This document shows, piece by piece, positions 23,828 through 31,020 of a stretch of 64,000 bases of DNA (positions within the stretch are counted from its first letter, which is position 1; each line of letters opens with the position of its first letter). The notes below the pieces were generated by a model. That model saw only the letters and a list, made by a program, of their open reading frames with translations. It was not told where the DNA came from and did not search any database. A program made the position numbers and the translations under genes. Source of the DNA: Amycolatopsis mongoliensis (lineage in GTDB: Bacteria; Actinomycetota; Actinomycetes; Mycobacteriales; Pseudonocardiaceae); the NCBI RefSeq assembly GCF_030285665.1, contig NZ_CP127295.1, positions 1,178,001 through 1,242,000 of the forward strand, in the 5' to 3' direction.

Positions 23828-25057
23828 CTACTCGGGTGGGGACGGGGCGGGACGGGTTCTTCCGGCCTCGGGCCGGCGCGACCCGAGGAGCGTGGGGGTG
23901 ACGACGCCGAAGACGTCCTCACGGGTGGTGGCGAGCGCGGACTGCAGGGCACCCGCGCGGACGGCGTTGCCCTGCACGGAAGCGCAGCCCACGGGGGTGC
24001 GCGGCAGGACCAGTTCGTGCAGCTTCCGCTCGACCAGCGCGGCGAAGTCCTCACCGCCGGCGCGGCTGGTGTCCCCGCAGAGCAGCACGAGCTGCGGGTC
24101 GGCGACCGCGACGAGGTTCGCGATGCCGCCGGCGACCCGCCGGGCGAGGTCGGCGAGGAAGGGGTGGTCCGTGCCGGCCTGGCCGACGGCGTCCCAGGCG
24201 GTCTCGGCCTGGATGCCGTGCGCGGCGGCGAGACGGCAGACCGCGGGCGAGTCGACGAGGTTGCCGAACCGCGCGCCGGCCTCGGGCCAGACGTCCCCGG
24301 TGTCGACGGTGGCCGCGTCGGGCACGCGCATCCAGTCGATCTCGCCCCCGCCGCCGGTGGCGCCGCGCAGCAGCCGGCGGCCGATCACGACCGCGCCACC
24401 GACGCCTTCGGACAGCCACACCATGACGAAGTCGTCGACGTCCTGCGCCTTCCCGGCGCTCATCTCCTCGACGGCGACGAGGTTGACGTCGTTCTCGATC
24501 AGGACGTCCACGCCGAGCTCGTCGCTGAGCTTCTGCGGGACGTCGAAGCCGAGCCAGCCGGGGATGTGCGGGGCGGAGGAGAGCAGGCCCGTCCGCGGGT
24601 CGAAGGCGCCCTGCGCGCCGATCACGACGTGGGCGAGCTGGTCGCGGGTGATCCCGGCGGTCCGGGCGACGTGGCTGAGGGCTTCGCCGAAGGTCCCGAC
24701 GACGTCGGCGCCCTCGTGCACCGGCAGCGGCACCTGGTACTCGGCGAGCACGATCCCGGCGACATCGGCCACGACGAAGTCGGCGACGTGCGGCGTGAGA
24801 TCCACGGCGGCGACGAAGGCGAGGCTGCCGTTGGCCGCCCAGAGCTGGGCGCGCGGTCCGCGGCCACCACCCCGGACGCCCGCCTTCATGACGAGGTTGT
24901 CCTGCTCGAGCCGGGTGATGAGCTGCGCGGTGGCGGGCTTGGAGAGCCCGATGGCGAGCTCGAGCTCGGCACGCGTCAAGGGGCCCTCACGCAGGAGGAC
25001 CTCGATGGCGGCGCGATCGTTGATCTCGCGCAGCATCCGCGGGCTACCGGCTCGCAC
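23828..25057 (-). CDS. csnR: ROK-family transcriptional repressor (CsnR-like)
   Basis: 409 residues. A winged helix (VLLREGPLTRAELELAIGLSKPATAQLITRLEQDNLV) is followed by a ROK sugar-binding domain with AAVDLTPHVADFVVADVAG, VIGAQGAFDPRTG, LIENDVNLVAVEE, WLSEGVGGAVVIGRRLLRGATGGGGEIDW and VADPQLVLLCGD. The CxCGxxGC zinc site usual in ROK kinases is absent. The GTG start at 25057 follows GGAGGG. It is the first gene of the six-gene operon and probably represses it from the AT-rich site at 25071-25091 until an imported amino-sugar binds. Confidence 0.8.
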   Translation of the reverse strand: MRAGSPRMLREINDRAAIEVLLREGPLTRAELELAIGLSKPATAQLITRLEQDNLVMKAGVRGGGRGPRAQLWAANGSLAFVAAVDLTPHVADFVVADVAGIVLAEYQVPLPVHEGADVVGTFGEALSHVARTAGITRDQLAHVVIGAQGAFDPRTGLLSSAPHIPGWLGFDVPQKLSDELGVDVLIENDVNLVAVEEMSAGKAQDVDDFVMVWLSEGVGGAVVIGRRLLRGATGGGGEIDWMRVPDAATVDTGDVWPEAGARFGNLVDSPAVCRLAAAHGIQAETAWDAVGQAGTDHPFLADLARRVAGGIANLVAVADPQLVLLCGDTSRAGGEDFAALVERKLHELVLPRTPVGCASVQGNAVRAGALQSALATTREDVFGVVTPTLLGSRRPEAGRTRPAPSPPE

Positions 25058-25070
25058 TCGTCCCTCCGGA

Positions 25071-25091
25071 CTTAATTAGGATACTTTACAG
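25071..25091 (-). promoter_or_regulatory. Predicted csnR operon promoter/operator
   Basis: CTTAATTAGGATACTTTACAG at 25071-25091 is AT-rich in a GC-rich setting. On the minus strand it holds a -10-like TATCCT (complement of 25078-25083), and the TTAGGA...CTTT halves resemble the TTAGGAAA-type palindromes I recall for ROK/CsnR operators. The site lies 14 nt from the gene start. Confidence 0.5.
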
Positions 25092-25257
25092 ACGGTTTCG
25101 CAGGACTGTAGTGAGCCGGGGCACAGCCGTCAACGGGCTTCGGAAACGGGCAGGTAACGCTTGGGGTCGCGCTGGGCCACGTGGCGGAAACACCGATGGG
25201 CGTCGGCAGGGGCCTGGTCAGCGGATTTCCGCTTGCGGTGGCGAGGACCCTGGAGGC

Positions 25258-25716
25258 ATGACCTCGACCGTTCCGCCGTGGGATGTGCTGGGCTGCCCGG
25301 TGCCGATCGCGCGGTTCGTCGCGCGGACGGACCTCGCCGTGGTCGCGCTGCAGCACGTGGTCGCGTATCCGACCGGCTGTGCGCTCCACCTGCACCTGAG
25401 CATCCGGCGCGGGTCACTGGACCAGACCACCTGGGACGGCATCGACAGCAGCCACGCGGGCGGGTTCCCCGGCCCCACCGACGCCGGCCTGCAGTTCCGG
25501 GTCAGCGAGGGCAGCTTGACCGAGATCGGCGGCGGCGCGAGCTACGACGACCGGCGGTACCGGGGCGACCGGCAGCTGTGGCTCTCGCCGCTGCCGGACG
25601 GACCGTTCGAGTTCAGCGTGGAGTGGCGGAAGGTCGGCCTCCCCCGCACCGGCACCACGATCGACGGCCGGGCGATCGCCGAGGCGGCGGCGAACGCCCA
25701 GCCGTACTGGCCGTGA
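25258..25716 (+). CDS. Conserved actinobacterial protein of unknown function
   Basis: 152 residues from the ATG at 25258, which follows GGAGG by 2 nt; an upstream open frame to 25111 lacks a comparable site. Mostly predicted beta structure: ARTDLAVVALQHVVAYPTGCALHLHLSIRRGS, DAGLQFRVSEGS, DRQLWLSPLPDGPFEFSVEWRKVGLPRTGTTIDGRAIAEAAANAQPYWP. No signal peptide and no membrane segment. I do not recognise the family; similar small beta-rich proteins recur in actinomycetes. Its stop codon abuts the stop of the convergent nudC (25716/25717). The 200 nt upstream hold only the csnR promoter and otherwise nothing I can name. Confidence 0.65.
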   Translation: MTSTVPPWDVLGCPVPIARFVARTDLAVVALQHVVAYPTGCALHLHLSIRRGSLDQTTWDGIDSSHAGGFPGPTDAGLQFRVSEGSLTEIGGGASYDDRRYRGDRQLWLSPLPDGPFEFSVEWRKVGLPRTGTTIDGRAIAEAAANAQPYWP

Positions 25717-26736
25717 CTACTCCTCCGCGTCCGCCCAGGCCTTGAGCATCACGCGGGCGATGGACGAGTTCCCCGGCAGGATGATCTCCGCCGCCCCGCC
25801 GGCGATCGGCGTCGGCTTCGAACCTTCGCCCCGCACCGCACTGTTCGCGAACGCCTCGCGCACCTCCGCGCGCGAAACCCACAGCGCCTCTTCGATCTCG
25901 CCGTCGGCAGGCACCAAGGGGGCCGCACGATCCGCCCGGGCCGTGAAGCCCAGCATGATCGACCGCGGGAACGGCCACGGCTGGCTCCCGAGGTAGCGGA
26001 CGTCCGACACGACCGCCCCCACCTCCTCGCGGATCTCGCGCAGGACGCACGCCTCCAGCGACTCGCCCGCCTCCACGAACCCGGCCAGCACCGAATACCG
26101 CCCCGCCGGCCAGATCGGCTGGCGCGCCAGCAGCACGTGCGAGCCGTTCGTGCCCTCCTGCGAGTGGACCAGGCAGATCACCGCCGGGTCCGTGCGGGGG
26201 TACTCCTCGCGGCCGTCGTTCGTGCACTTGCTGGCCCAGCCGAACTGGATCAGCTCGGTCGGGTGACCGCAGCGCGTGCAGAACTTGGCTTGACGACGCC
26301 AGTTCCGCAGCGCCTGGGCCGTCGTGAACAGCCCCGCCGACGTGTCGTCGAGCAGGTCTCCGTACCCGCGCAGCTCGACCCAGATCTCGCCGTCGACGCT
26401 CGGGACCTCCTCGACGAAGCCCCAGCTGCCCGCCATCTTCACCGTGCCGGCGTCCCCGGACGGGCCGCCCGGCAGCGACCAGTAGTCGGTGTCCTGCCAC
26501 TCGCCGAGGAACACCGCTTCGGCCGGCGGCTCGGCGCCGAAGTCGACCGCCTTGCGGAAGGCCAGGACCGACGAGCCTTCGACCACCGGGGTGCGCCCGG
26601 TGTCGTCCAGCAGGACGACCCGGGCGTCGGCCCAGCGCGACACCAGTCGCGAAGGGTTGGTGCGCAAGCCCTCCTGACGGTCCACAGTGGATCGTGACAG
26701 GGTGGGCAGGTCACCCAGGGTGAACGGGACGGACAT
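25717..26736 (-). CDS. nudC: NAD+ diphosphatase / NAD-capped RNA decapping Nudix hydrolase NudC
   Basis: 339 residues. Nudix box GFVEAGESLEACVLREIREEVG (matches Gx5Ex7REUxEExGU) and the NudC-specific SQPWPFPRSIMLGF motif. Upstream is the zinc-ribbon region CTRCGHPTE...ASKCTNDGREEYPRTDPAVI. Family members normally have two CxxC pairs; here the second pair reads C-T-N-D, so the fourth Cys is missing. It hydrolyses NAD(H) to NMN and AMP and can remove NAD caps. It overlaps the inactive M16 gene by 1 nt and ends that operon. Confidence 0.87.
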   Translation of the reverse strand: MSVPFTLGDLPTLSRSTVDRQEGLRTNPSRLVSRWADARVVLLDDTGRTPVVEGSSVLAFRKAVDFGAEPPAEAVFLGEWQDTDYWSLPGGPSGDAGTVKMAGSWGFVEEVPSVDGEIWVELRGYGDLLDDTSAGLFTTAQALRNWRRQAKFCTRCGHPTELIQFGWASKCTNDGREEYPRTDPAVICLVHSQEGTNGSHVLLARQPIWPAGRYSVLAGFVEAGESLEACVLREIREEVGAVVSDVRYLGSQPWPFPRSIMLGFTARADRAAPLVPADGEIEEALWVSRAEVREAFANSAVRGEGSKPTPIAGGAAEIILPGNSSIARVMLKAWADAEE

Positions 26737-28115
26737 CAGGCCGGCTCGCCCACGACGACGTCGCCGAGGGACCGGAGCTTCCGTTCCAGTACGGCCGCGT
26801 CCCCGACCACCACGCCGGTGAACCGCTTGGGGGCGAAGAACTTCAGCGCCGCTTCGGCCACCTCGTCGGCGGTCACCGCCGCCACCCGCGCCGGGTGCTC
26901 GTTGAGCCACTCCAGGCCCAGCCCGGTCGAGGCCAGCGCCAGCACCTGGCCGGCCAGCCCGGACTGCGACGATGTCGACGTCAGCAGCGAGCCGATCGCG
27001 TACTGCCGCACCGACTCCAGCTCGTCGCCCGCCGGCGGGACCTGGCCGAGGCGGCCCAGCTCGTAGCGGGTCTCCAGCAGCGCCGGCGCGGTCGCCTCGG
27101 TGGCGGTGTCCGCGTCGACGTTGACCACCGCGGTGCCGTCGGTGAACTCGAACCCGGAGTGCGCGGAGTAGGTGTACCCCTTGTTCTCGCGGATGTTCTC
27201 CACCAGCCGGGACGAGAAGTACCCGCCGTAGGCCAGGTTCGCCAGCTGCAGCGCGGCGTAGCCCGGGTCGGTGCGCGGCACGGTCTGCGCCGAGAGCCGG
27301 ATCTGCGACTGCACGGCACCGGCCCGCGGCACCAGCCGCACGCTCGGCCCGGTCAGCTCCGGCAGCGGCGGCAGCCGGACGGCGGAGCGATCGGACGCCC
27401 AGCCGCCGAGCACCTTCTCCAGCTCGCCGATGACGGCCTGCGGGTCGATGTCGCCGACCAGGACCAGCACCGCACCGCGCGGCAGCACCGAAGCCTGGTG
27501 CAGCGCGCGCACCTGCTCGGGCGTCACGACCGCGACGTCCTCGGCGCGCGGGACCTCGCGCGTGGCGGGGTGGTCGCCGTAGCGGTGCTTCTGCAGCGCC
27601 TCCCGCGCGATCGTGCGCGGCTGGGTGCGCGAGACGGCGATCCGCTCGACCAGCCGTTCCTTCTCGCGCGCGATCTCGTCGTCGGCGTAGGTCGCCCCGG
27701 TGAGGACGTCGCCGAGCACGTCGAGGAACGTCGGCAGCTTCTCGGCGAGCGCGGATCCGGTCAGCACCAGGCGTTCCGGGTCGACGCCGGCGCCGATGTC
27801 GCCGCCGATCAGCGCCAGCTCGGCGTCGATCTCGATGCGGTTGCGGCGTGCGGTGCCGGTCAGGATCGTCTCGGCGAGCACCTCGGACGTCGCCGGGTGC
27901 AGCGCGTCGTCGCCCGCGAACGGGATCCACAGCCGCGCCTCCACCATCGGCACGGTCGCCTTGCGCACGGCCAGCACGCGCAGGCCGTTCGAGAGCTCGG
28001 TGTCCACATGGGACAGGTCGCCGGCGGCGCGCTGCTCGCCCAGCGGGGGCAGCGGGCGCGGACCCCGCGCGGTGCGGCCGATCTCCTCGGCCGTGCGGTG
28101 CGTTGCAGAAGTCAC
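26736..28115 (-). CDS. M16 peptidase-like protein, non-catalytic subunit
   Basis: 459 residues of the pitrilysin/MPP fold. The HxxEH zinc motif is absent in the N-terminal half (AGDDALHPATSEVLAETILTGT lies in its place), but the C-terminal substrate-binding R/Y pair is present (FSSRLVENIRENKGYTYSAHSGFE). This is the usual partner of a catalytic M16 subunit, like MPP-alpha with MPP-beta. The GTG at 28115 overlaps the catalytic gene's stop (GTGA), which would give 1:1 synthesis of a heterodimer. The substrate is unknown. Confidence 0.83.
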   Translation of the reverse strand: MTSATHRTAEEIGRTARGPRPLPPLGEQRAAGDLSHVDTELSNGLRVLAVRKATVPMVEARLWIPFAGDDALHPATSEVLAETILTGTARRNRIEIDAELALIGGDIGAGVDPERLVLTGSALAEKLPTFLDVLGDVLTGATYADDEIAREKERLVERIAVSRTQPRTIAREALQKHRYGDHPATREVPRAEDVAVVTPEQVRALHQASVLPRGAVLVLVGDIDPQAVIGELEKVLGGWASDRSAVRLPPLPELTGPSVRLVPRAGAVQSQIRLSAQTVPRTDPGYAALQLANLAYGGYFSSRLVENIRENKGYTYSAHSGFEFTDGTAVVNVDADTATEATAPALLETRYELGRLGQVPPAGDELESVRQYAIGSLLTSTSSQSGLAGQVLALASTGLGLEWLNEHPARVAAVTADEVAEAALKFFAPKRFTGVVVGDAAVLERKLRSLGDVVVGEPA

Positions 28116-29404
28116 TGCTCGTTGTTCCCTTCCGAAGCGGGCTTGACCACCAGCACGGCGCGCGCGTCCGGGCGCAGCGCCTTCGCCGCGGCCGACACGG
28201 CTTCCGAGGTGACGGCGGACATCCGGTCCGCGAGCTTGTACACCAGCGACGCGTCGCCGTAGAGCAGTTCGAACGAGCCGAGCGCGAGCGTCCGGGAGAC
28301 GAGGCGGTCGTGCTCGGAGTGCAGGCTCGCCGTCCAGCGGGCGGTGACCTTGCGCAGCTCCTCCTCGCTCGGCGGGCTGTCGGCGAGCTTCTGCAGCTCG
28401 TCGTCCAGCGCGGCCAGCACGCGCTCGCGCGGCACCTCGTGCGGGTGGATCAGGGTGATGGTGAACGTGTCCGGGTCGCGCGCCTCGAACGGGCCGAACA
28501 GCCCGGCGCCGGCGCCGATGTCGACGACCAGGGGCTCGCGGTGCACCAGCCGCTGCTGCAGGCGGGAGCCGTCGCCGTCGGTCAGGACGCCGGCGAGCAC
28601 GAGGTAGGCCAGGTAGCCGTCGACGTCGTTGATCGGGTCCGGCATCCGGTAGCCGATGCCGAGCGCGGGCAGCGGGGCGTGCGGGTCTTCGACCTCGCCG
28701 CGCAGCTGGGTGGTCGGCAACGGCTCGGCGAAGGACGGCCGCTGCGGCGCGGGCCGGTGCGGGACGTCGCCGAAGTGCTGCTCGATCAGCGCCTTGGCGT
28801 TGTCGACCTCGAAGTCGCCCGCCACCGTCAGCACGGCGTTCGCCGGCGAGTAGTAGGTGTCGAAGAACGCGGCGCAGTCGTCGACCGTGGCGCTCTCGAG
28901 GTCCTCGAAGCCGCCGTAGCCGTTGTGCGCGTTCGGGAACGTCGAGTACAGAACGGGCGGCAGGGTGATCCACGGGAACCCGCCGTACGGCCGGTTCAGC
29001 ACGTTGAGCCGGATCTCCTCCTTGACGACGTCGATCTGGTTCGCCAGGTTCTCGGCGGTCAGCTTCGGCGCGCGCATCCGGTCGGCCTCGAGGAACAGCG
29101 CGCGCTCCAGCGCGGCGCTCGGCAGCACCTCGAAGTAGTCGGTGTAGTCCGGGTGGGTGGACCCGTTGAAGGTGCCGCCACTGGACTGGACGTGCCGGAA
29201 GTGGGCGAGCTTCTCGAGGCTCTCGGAGCCCTGGAACATCAGGTGCTCGAAGAGGTGCGCGAAACCGGTACGCCCCTCCGGCTCGGAGCGGAAGCCCACG
29301 TCGTAGTGGACGCTGACGCCGACCACCGGCGCGGTCGCGTCGGGTGCGAGGACCACGCGCAGACCGTTGTCGAGGGTGTATCGGACGAGCTCGGGATCGG
29401 CCAT
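28112..29404 (-). CDS. M16 zinc peptidase, catalytic subunit
   Basis: 430 residues. Zinc motif HLFEH within RTGFAHLFEHLMFQGS (about residues 48-63), with the third ligand Glu in ENLANQIDVVKEEIRLNVLNRPYG. The C-terminal half has the partner-domain fold. No signal peptide, so it is cytoplasmic. It heads the M16-M16-nudC operon and has its own predicted leaderless promoter, with -10 TAGGGT 6 nt before the ATG; that hexamer contains the TAG stop of the preceding DUF2207 gene. Confidence 0.87.
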   Translation of the reverse strand: MADPELVRYTLDNGLRVVLAPDATAPVVGVSVHYDVGFRSEPEGRTGFAHLFEHLMFQGSESLEKLAHFRHVQSSGGTFNGSTHPDYTDYFEVLPSAALERALFLEADRMRAPKLTAENLANQIDVVKEEIRLNVLNRPYGGFPWITLPPVLYSTFPNAHNGYGGFEDLESATVDDCAAFFDTYYSPANAVLTVAGDFEVDNAKALIEQHFGDVPHRPAPQRPSFAEPLPTTQLRGEVEDPHAPLPALGIGYRMPDPINDVDGYLAYLVLAGVLTDGDGSRLQQRLVHREPLVVDIGAGAGLFGPFEARDPDTFTITLIHPHEVPRERVLAALDDELQKLADSPPSEEELRKVTARWTASLHSEHDRLVSRTLALGSFELLYGDASLVYKLADRMSAVTSEAVSAAAKALRPDARAVLVVKPASEGNNEQ

Positions 29405-29410
29405 GACCCC

Positions 29411-29416
29411 ACCCTA
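29411..29416 (-). promoter_or_regulatory. Predicted -10 box of the M16 operon, overlapping a stop codon
   Basis: On the minus strand TAGGGT spans 29416 to 29411, 6 nt before the ATG at 29404. Its TAG is also the stop codon (29414-29416) of the upstream DUF2207 gene. Confidence 0.45.
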
Positions 29417-31018
29417 CGACGACCCGGCGGTTCCCGGCGTCCCGGCTCGTGAGTGAGAAACGGTGTTCTGACCCTGTTTCCCGCTCACGAGGCTCCGGAG
29501 GCGAGCGCGGCGGGCGCCGGCGAAGGTGCCCGCCAGGGCCACCGCGAAGGATCCGGCCTGGTCAGGGGCGATATCGCCGTCATGCCAGTACACCGGCGGA
29601 GGGTGCTCGAGGCCGTCGAAAGCGGCCACCCACGGGCCCAGTTCGCCCAGAGCGAGCGCGTACGGCAGGGCGCGCGAGAACACCAGCTCCCGCTGCGGCT
29701 TGTCGAAGTCCTTCGCCCGCACCGAGGCGAGTGCGCCCGCGACACCGCGGAGGCGGCGCGCGACCTCGGCGCCCGCCCGGCGGCGCGCGGGCAGCGCGGC
29801 CGAGACGGCGACGGCGGCGCCCCCGGCCAGCACGAGGATGACGCCGAGCTGGGCGTACCCCACGGTCAGCGCGAGCAGGACGGTCAGGAACGCGCCGTAG
29901 AAGACGACCCGGGTTCCGGCACGCCCGAGCCACCGCGCCGCGAACCAGCCCCGGCGGACGAGGTCGGCGTGCAGCGTGCCCGGTGGGACGTCCACGTGCC
30001 GCTGCCGCAGTTCGGCGAGCGTCACCGTTTCCTCCGGCAGGACGGCCTCGAAGACGGCACGCTCGAAGGGGGTCAGGTGCTCGTCGGCGGGATTGCGGCG
30101 GGTCAGCCGGGAGCCGTCGCTCACCCAGAGGTAGTTGCGGACGGCCAGGTCGAGCACGGTCGCGGCCAGGTCGGCGGGCCCGGGGCGGCCGAAAAGCAGG
30201 AGGCCGGCGTGCCCGGGCAGCACCCCGGCCGGCGACGCGAACTCACCGGACGCCGAGACCAGCTCGGCCTTCGGCGGCGTCCCCGGGTTCGCCACCGTGG
30301 CGTCCCGGCGGCGCGCGAACACCACGAACGCGGCCGCGAGCAGCAGCAGCGCGCCGAAGCCCGCCCAGGCCCAGCCGACCGGGGCGGTGAGCACGAAGGC
30401 GCCGGCGATCGTCTTGGCGGGGACGAGTTCCACGTTCTCGGGAACGGTGCCCGCGGGCAGCTCGACGGTCGTCGTCATCCGCTGGCCCGCGGCCAGGTTC
30501 TGCTGGCTGAACCTGGTCAGCCCGGCGTGGTCGATCTGCGCCGCGCCGCACCGGAAGTCGGAGTCCGGCGGCCCGGCGAGGCAGTCGACGGCGGTCGGGA
30601 TCCCGGGCGCCGCGAAGGAGGCCCGGACGAACTTCAGGTCGGTGCTCCAGCCGCCGGCGAGCTCCCAGGTGACGCGGTTCCCGGCGACCGCACCGTCCAC
30701 TGTGTACCGGACGATCGACGTGCCCGCGGTGAGGTGGACGGTGAACGCGTCCTGGCCGACGCTCGCCGTCCCGCTGCCTTCCAGGACGACGTCGCGGACG
30801 CCGTAGACGCGCTCGCGGTGGTGCGGCGCCGGGACCCGCAGCGGGACGCGGCGGTCCATCGTGACGCCGTCGGGCACGGAGATCGCTTCGACGACCGAGA
30901 GCGAGCCGTCGCGCTGGACCTTGAGCTCGATCTCGGCGCTCTGCGGCACGGTGGGCAGCGGCGGCTGGTCGGCGGGCGCCGCGGCCAGGAAGAGGGCCAG
31001 CACCGCTCCCGCGAGCAC
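29414..31018 (-). CDS. DUF2207 membrane protein (second of a tandem pair)
   Basis: 534 residues from the GTG at 31018, which lies 2 nt after the stop of the upstream paralog. A signal peptide (VLAGAVLALFLAAAPADQ) leads into an extracytoplasmic beta-rich domain (SAEIELKVQRDGSLSVVEAISVPDGV), a membrane helix (about 310-330, then ARRRD), a cytoplasmic domain with AATVLDLAVRNYLWVSDGSRLTRRNP and two more helices. This is the usual DUF2207 layout. The start is set by translational coupling; no better start is visible. The C-terminal residues are encoded through a hairpin (29446-29491), so the end may have been extended by insertion of that element. Confidence 0.72.
   Translation of the reverse strand: MLAGAVLALFLAAAPADQPPLPTVPQSAEIELKVQRDGSLSVVEAISVPDGVTMDRRVPLRVPAPHHRERVYGVRDVVLEGSGTASVGQDAFTVHLTAGTSIVRYTVDGAVAGNRVTWELAGGWSTDLKFVRASFAAPGIPTAVDCLAGPPDSDFRCGAAQIDHAGLTRFSQQNLAAGQRMTTTVELPAGTVPENVELVPAKTIAGAFVLTAPVGWAWAGFGALLLLAAAFVVFARRRDATVANPGTPPKAELVSASGEFASPAGVLPGHAGLLLFGRPGPADLAATVLDLAVRNYLWVSDGSRLTRRNPADEHLTPFERAVFEAVLPEETVTLAELRQRHVDVPPGTLHADLVRRGWFAARWLGRAGTRVVFYGAFLTVLLALTVGYAQLGVILVLAGGAAVAVSAALPARRRAGAEVARRLRGVAGALASVRAKDFDKPQRELVFSRALPYALALGELGPWVAAFDGLEHPPPVYWHDGDIAPDQAGSFAVALAGTFAGARRARLRSLVSGKQGQNTVSHSRAGTPGTAGSS
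29446..29491. repeat. Imperfect 16-bp inverted repeat at the DUF2207 3' end
   Basis: CTCGTGAGTGAGAAAC (29446-29461) pairs with GTTTCCCGCTCACGAG (29476-29491) with one mismatch and one wobble pair, around a 14-nt loop. It lies inside the last codons of the DUF2207 gene and just upstream of the M16 promoter. It shares the GTGAGTG/CACTCAC flavour of the repeat in the adnAB gap. Confidence 0.6.
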
Positions 31019-31020
31019 GG

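Noticed and set aside
22572..25079. An 835-codon plus-strand open frame antisense to the sugar-binding protein and the ROK gene.
   Set aside because: Low-complexity Val/Arg/Gly-rich translation; both antisense genes have full domain support.
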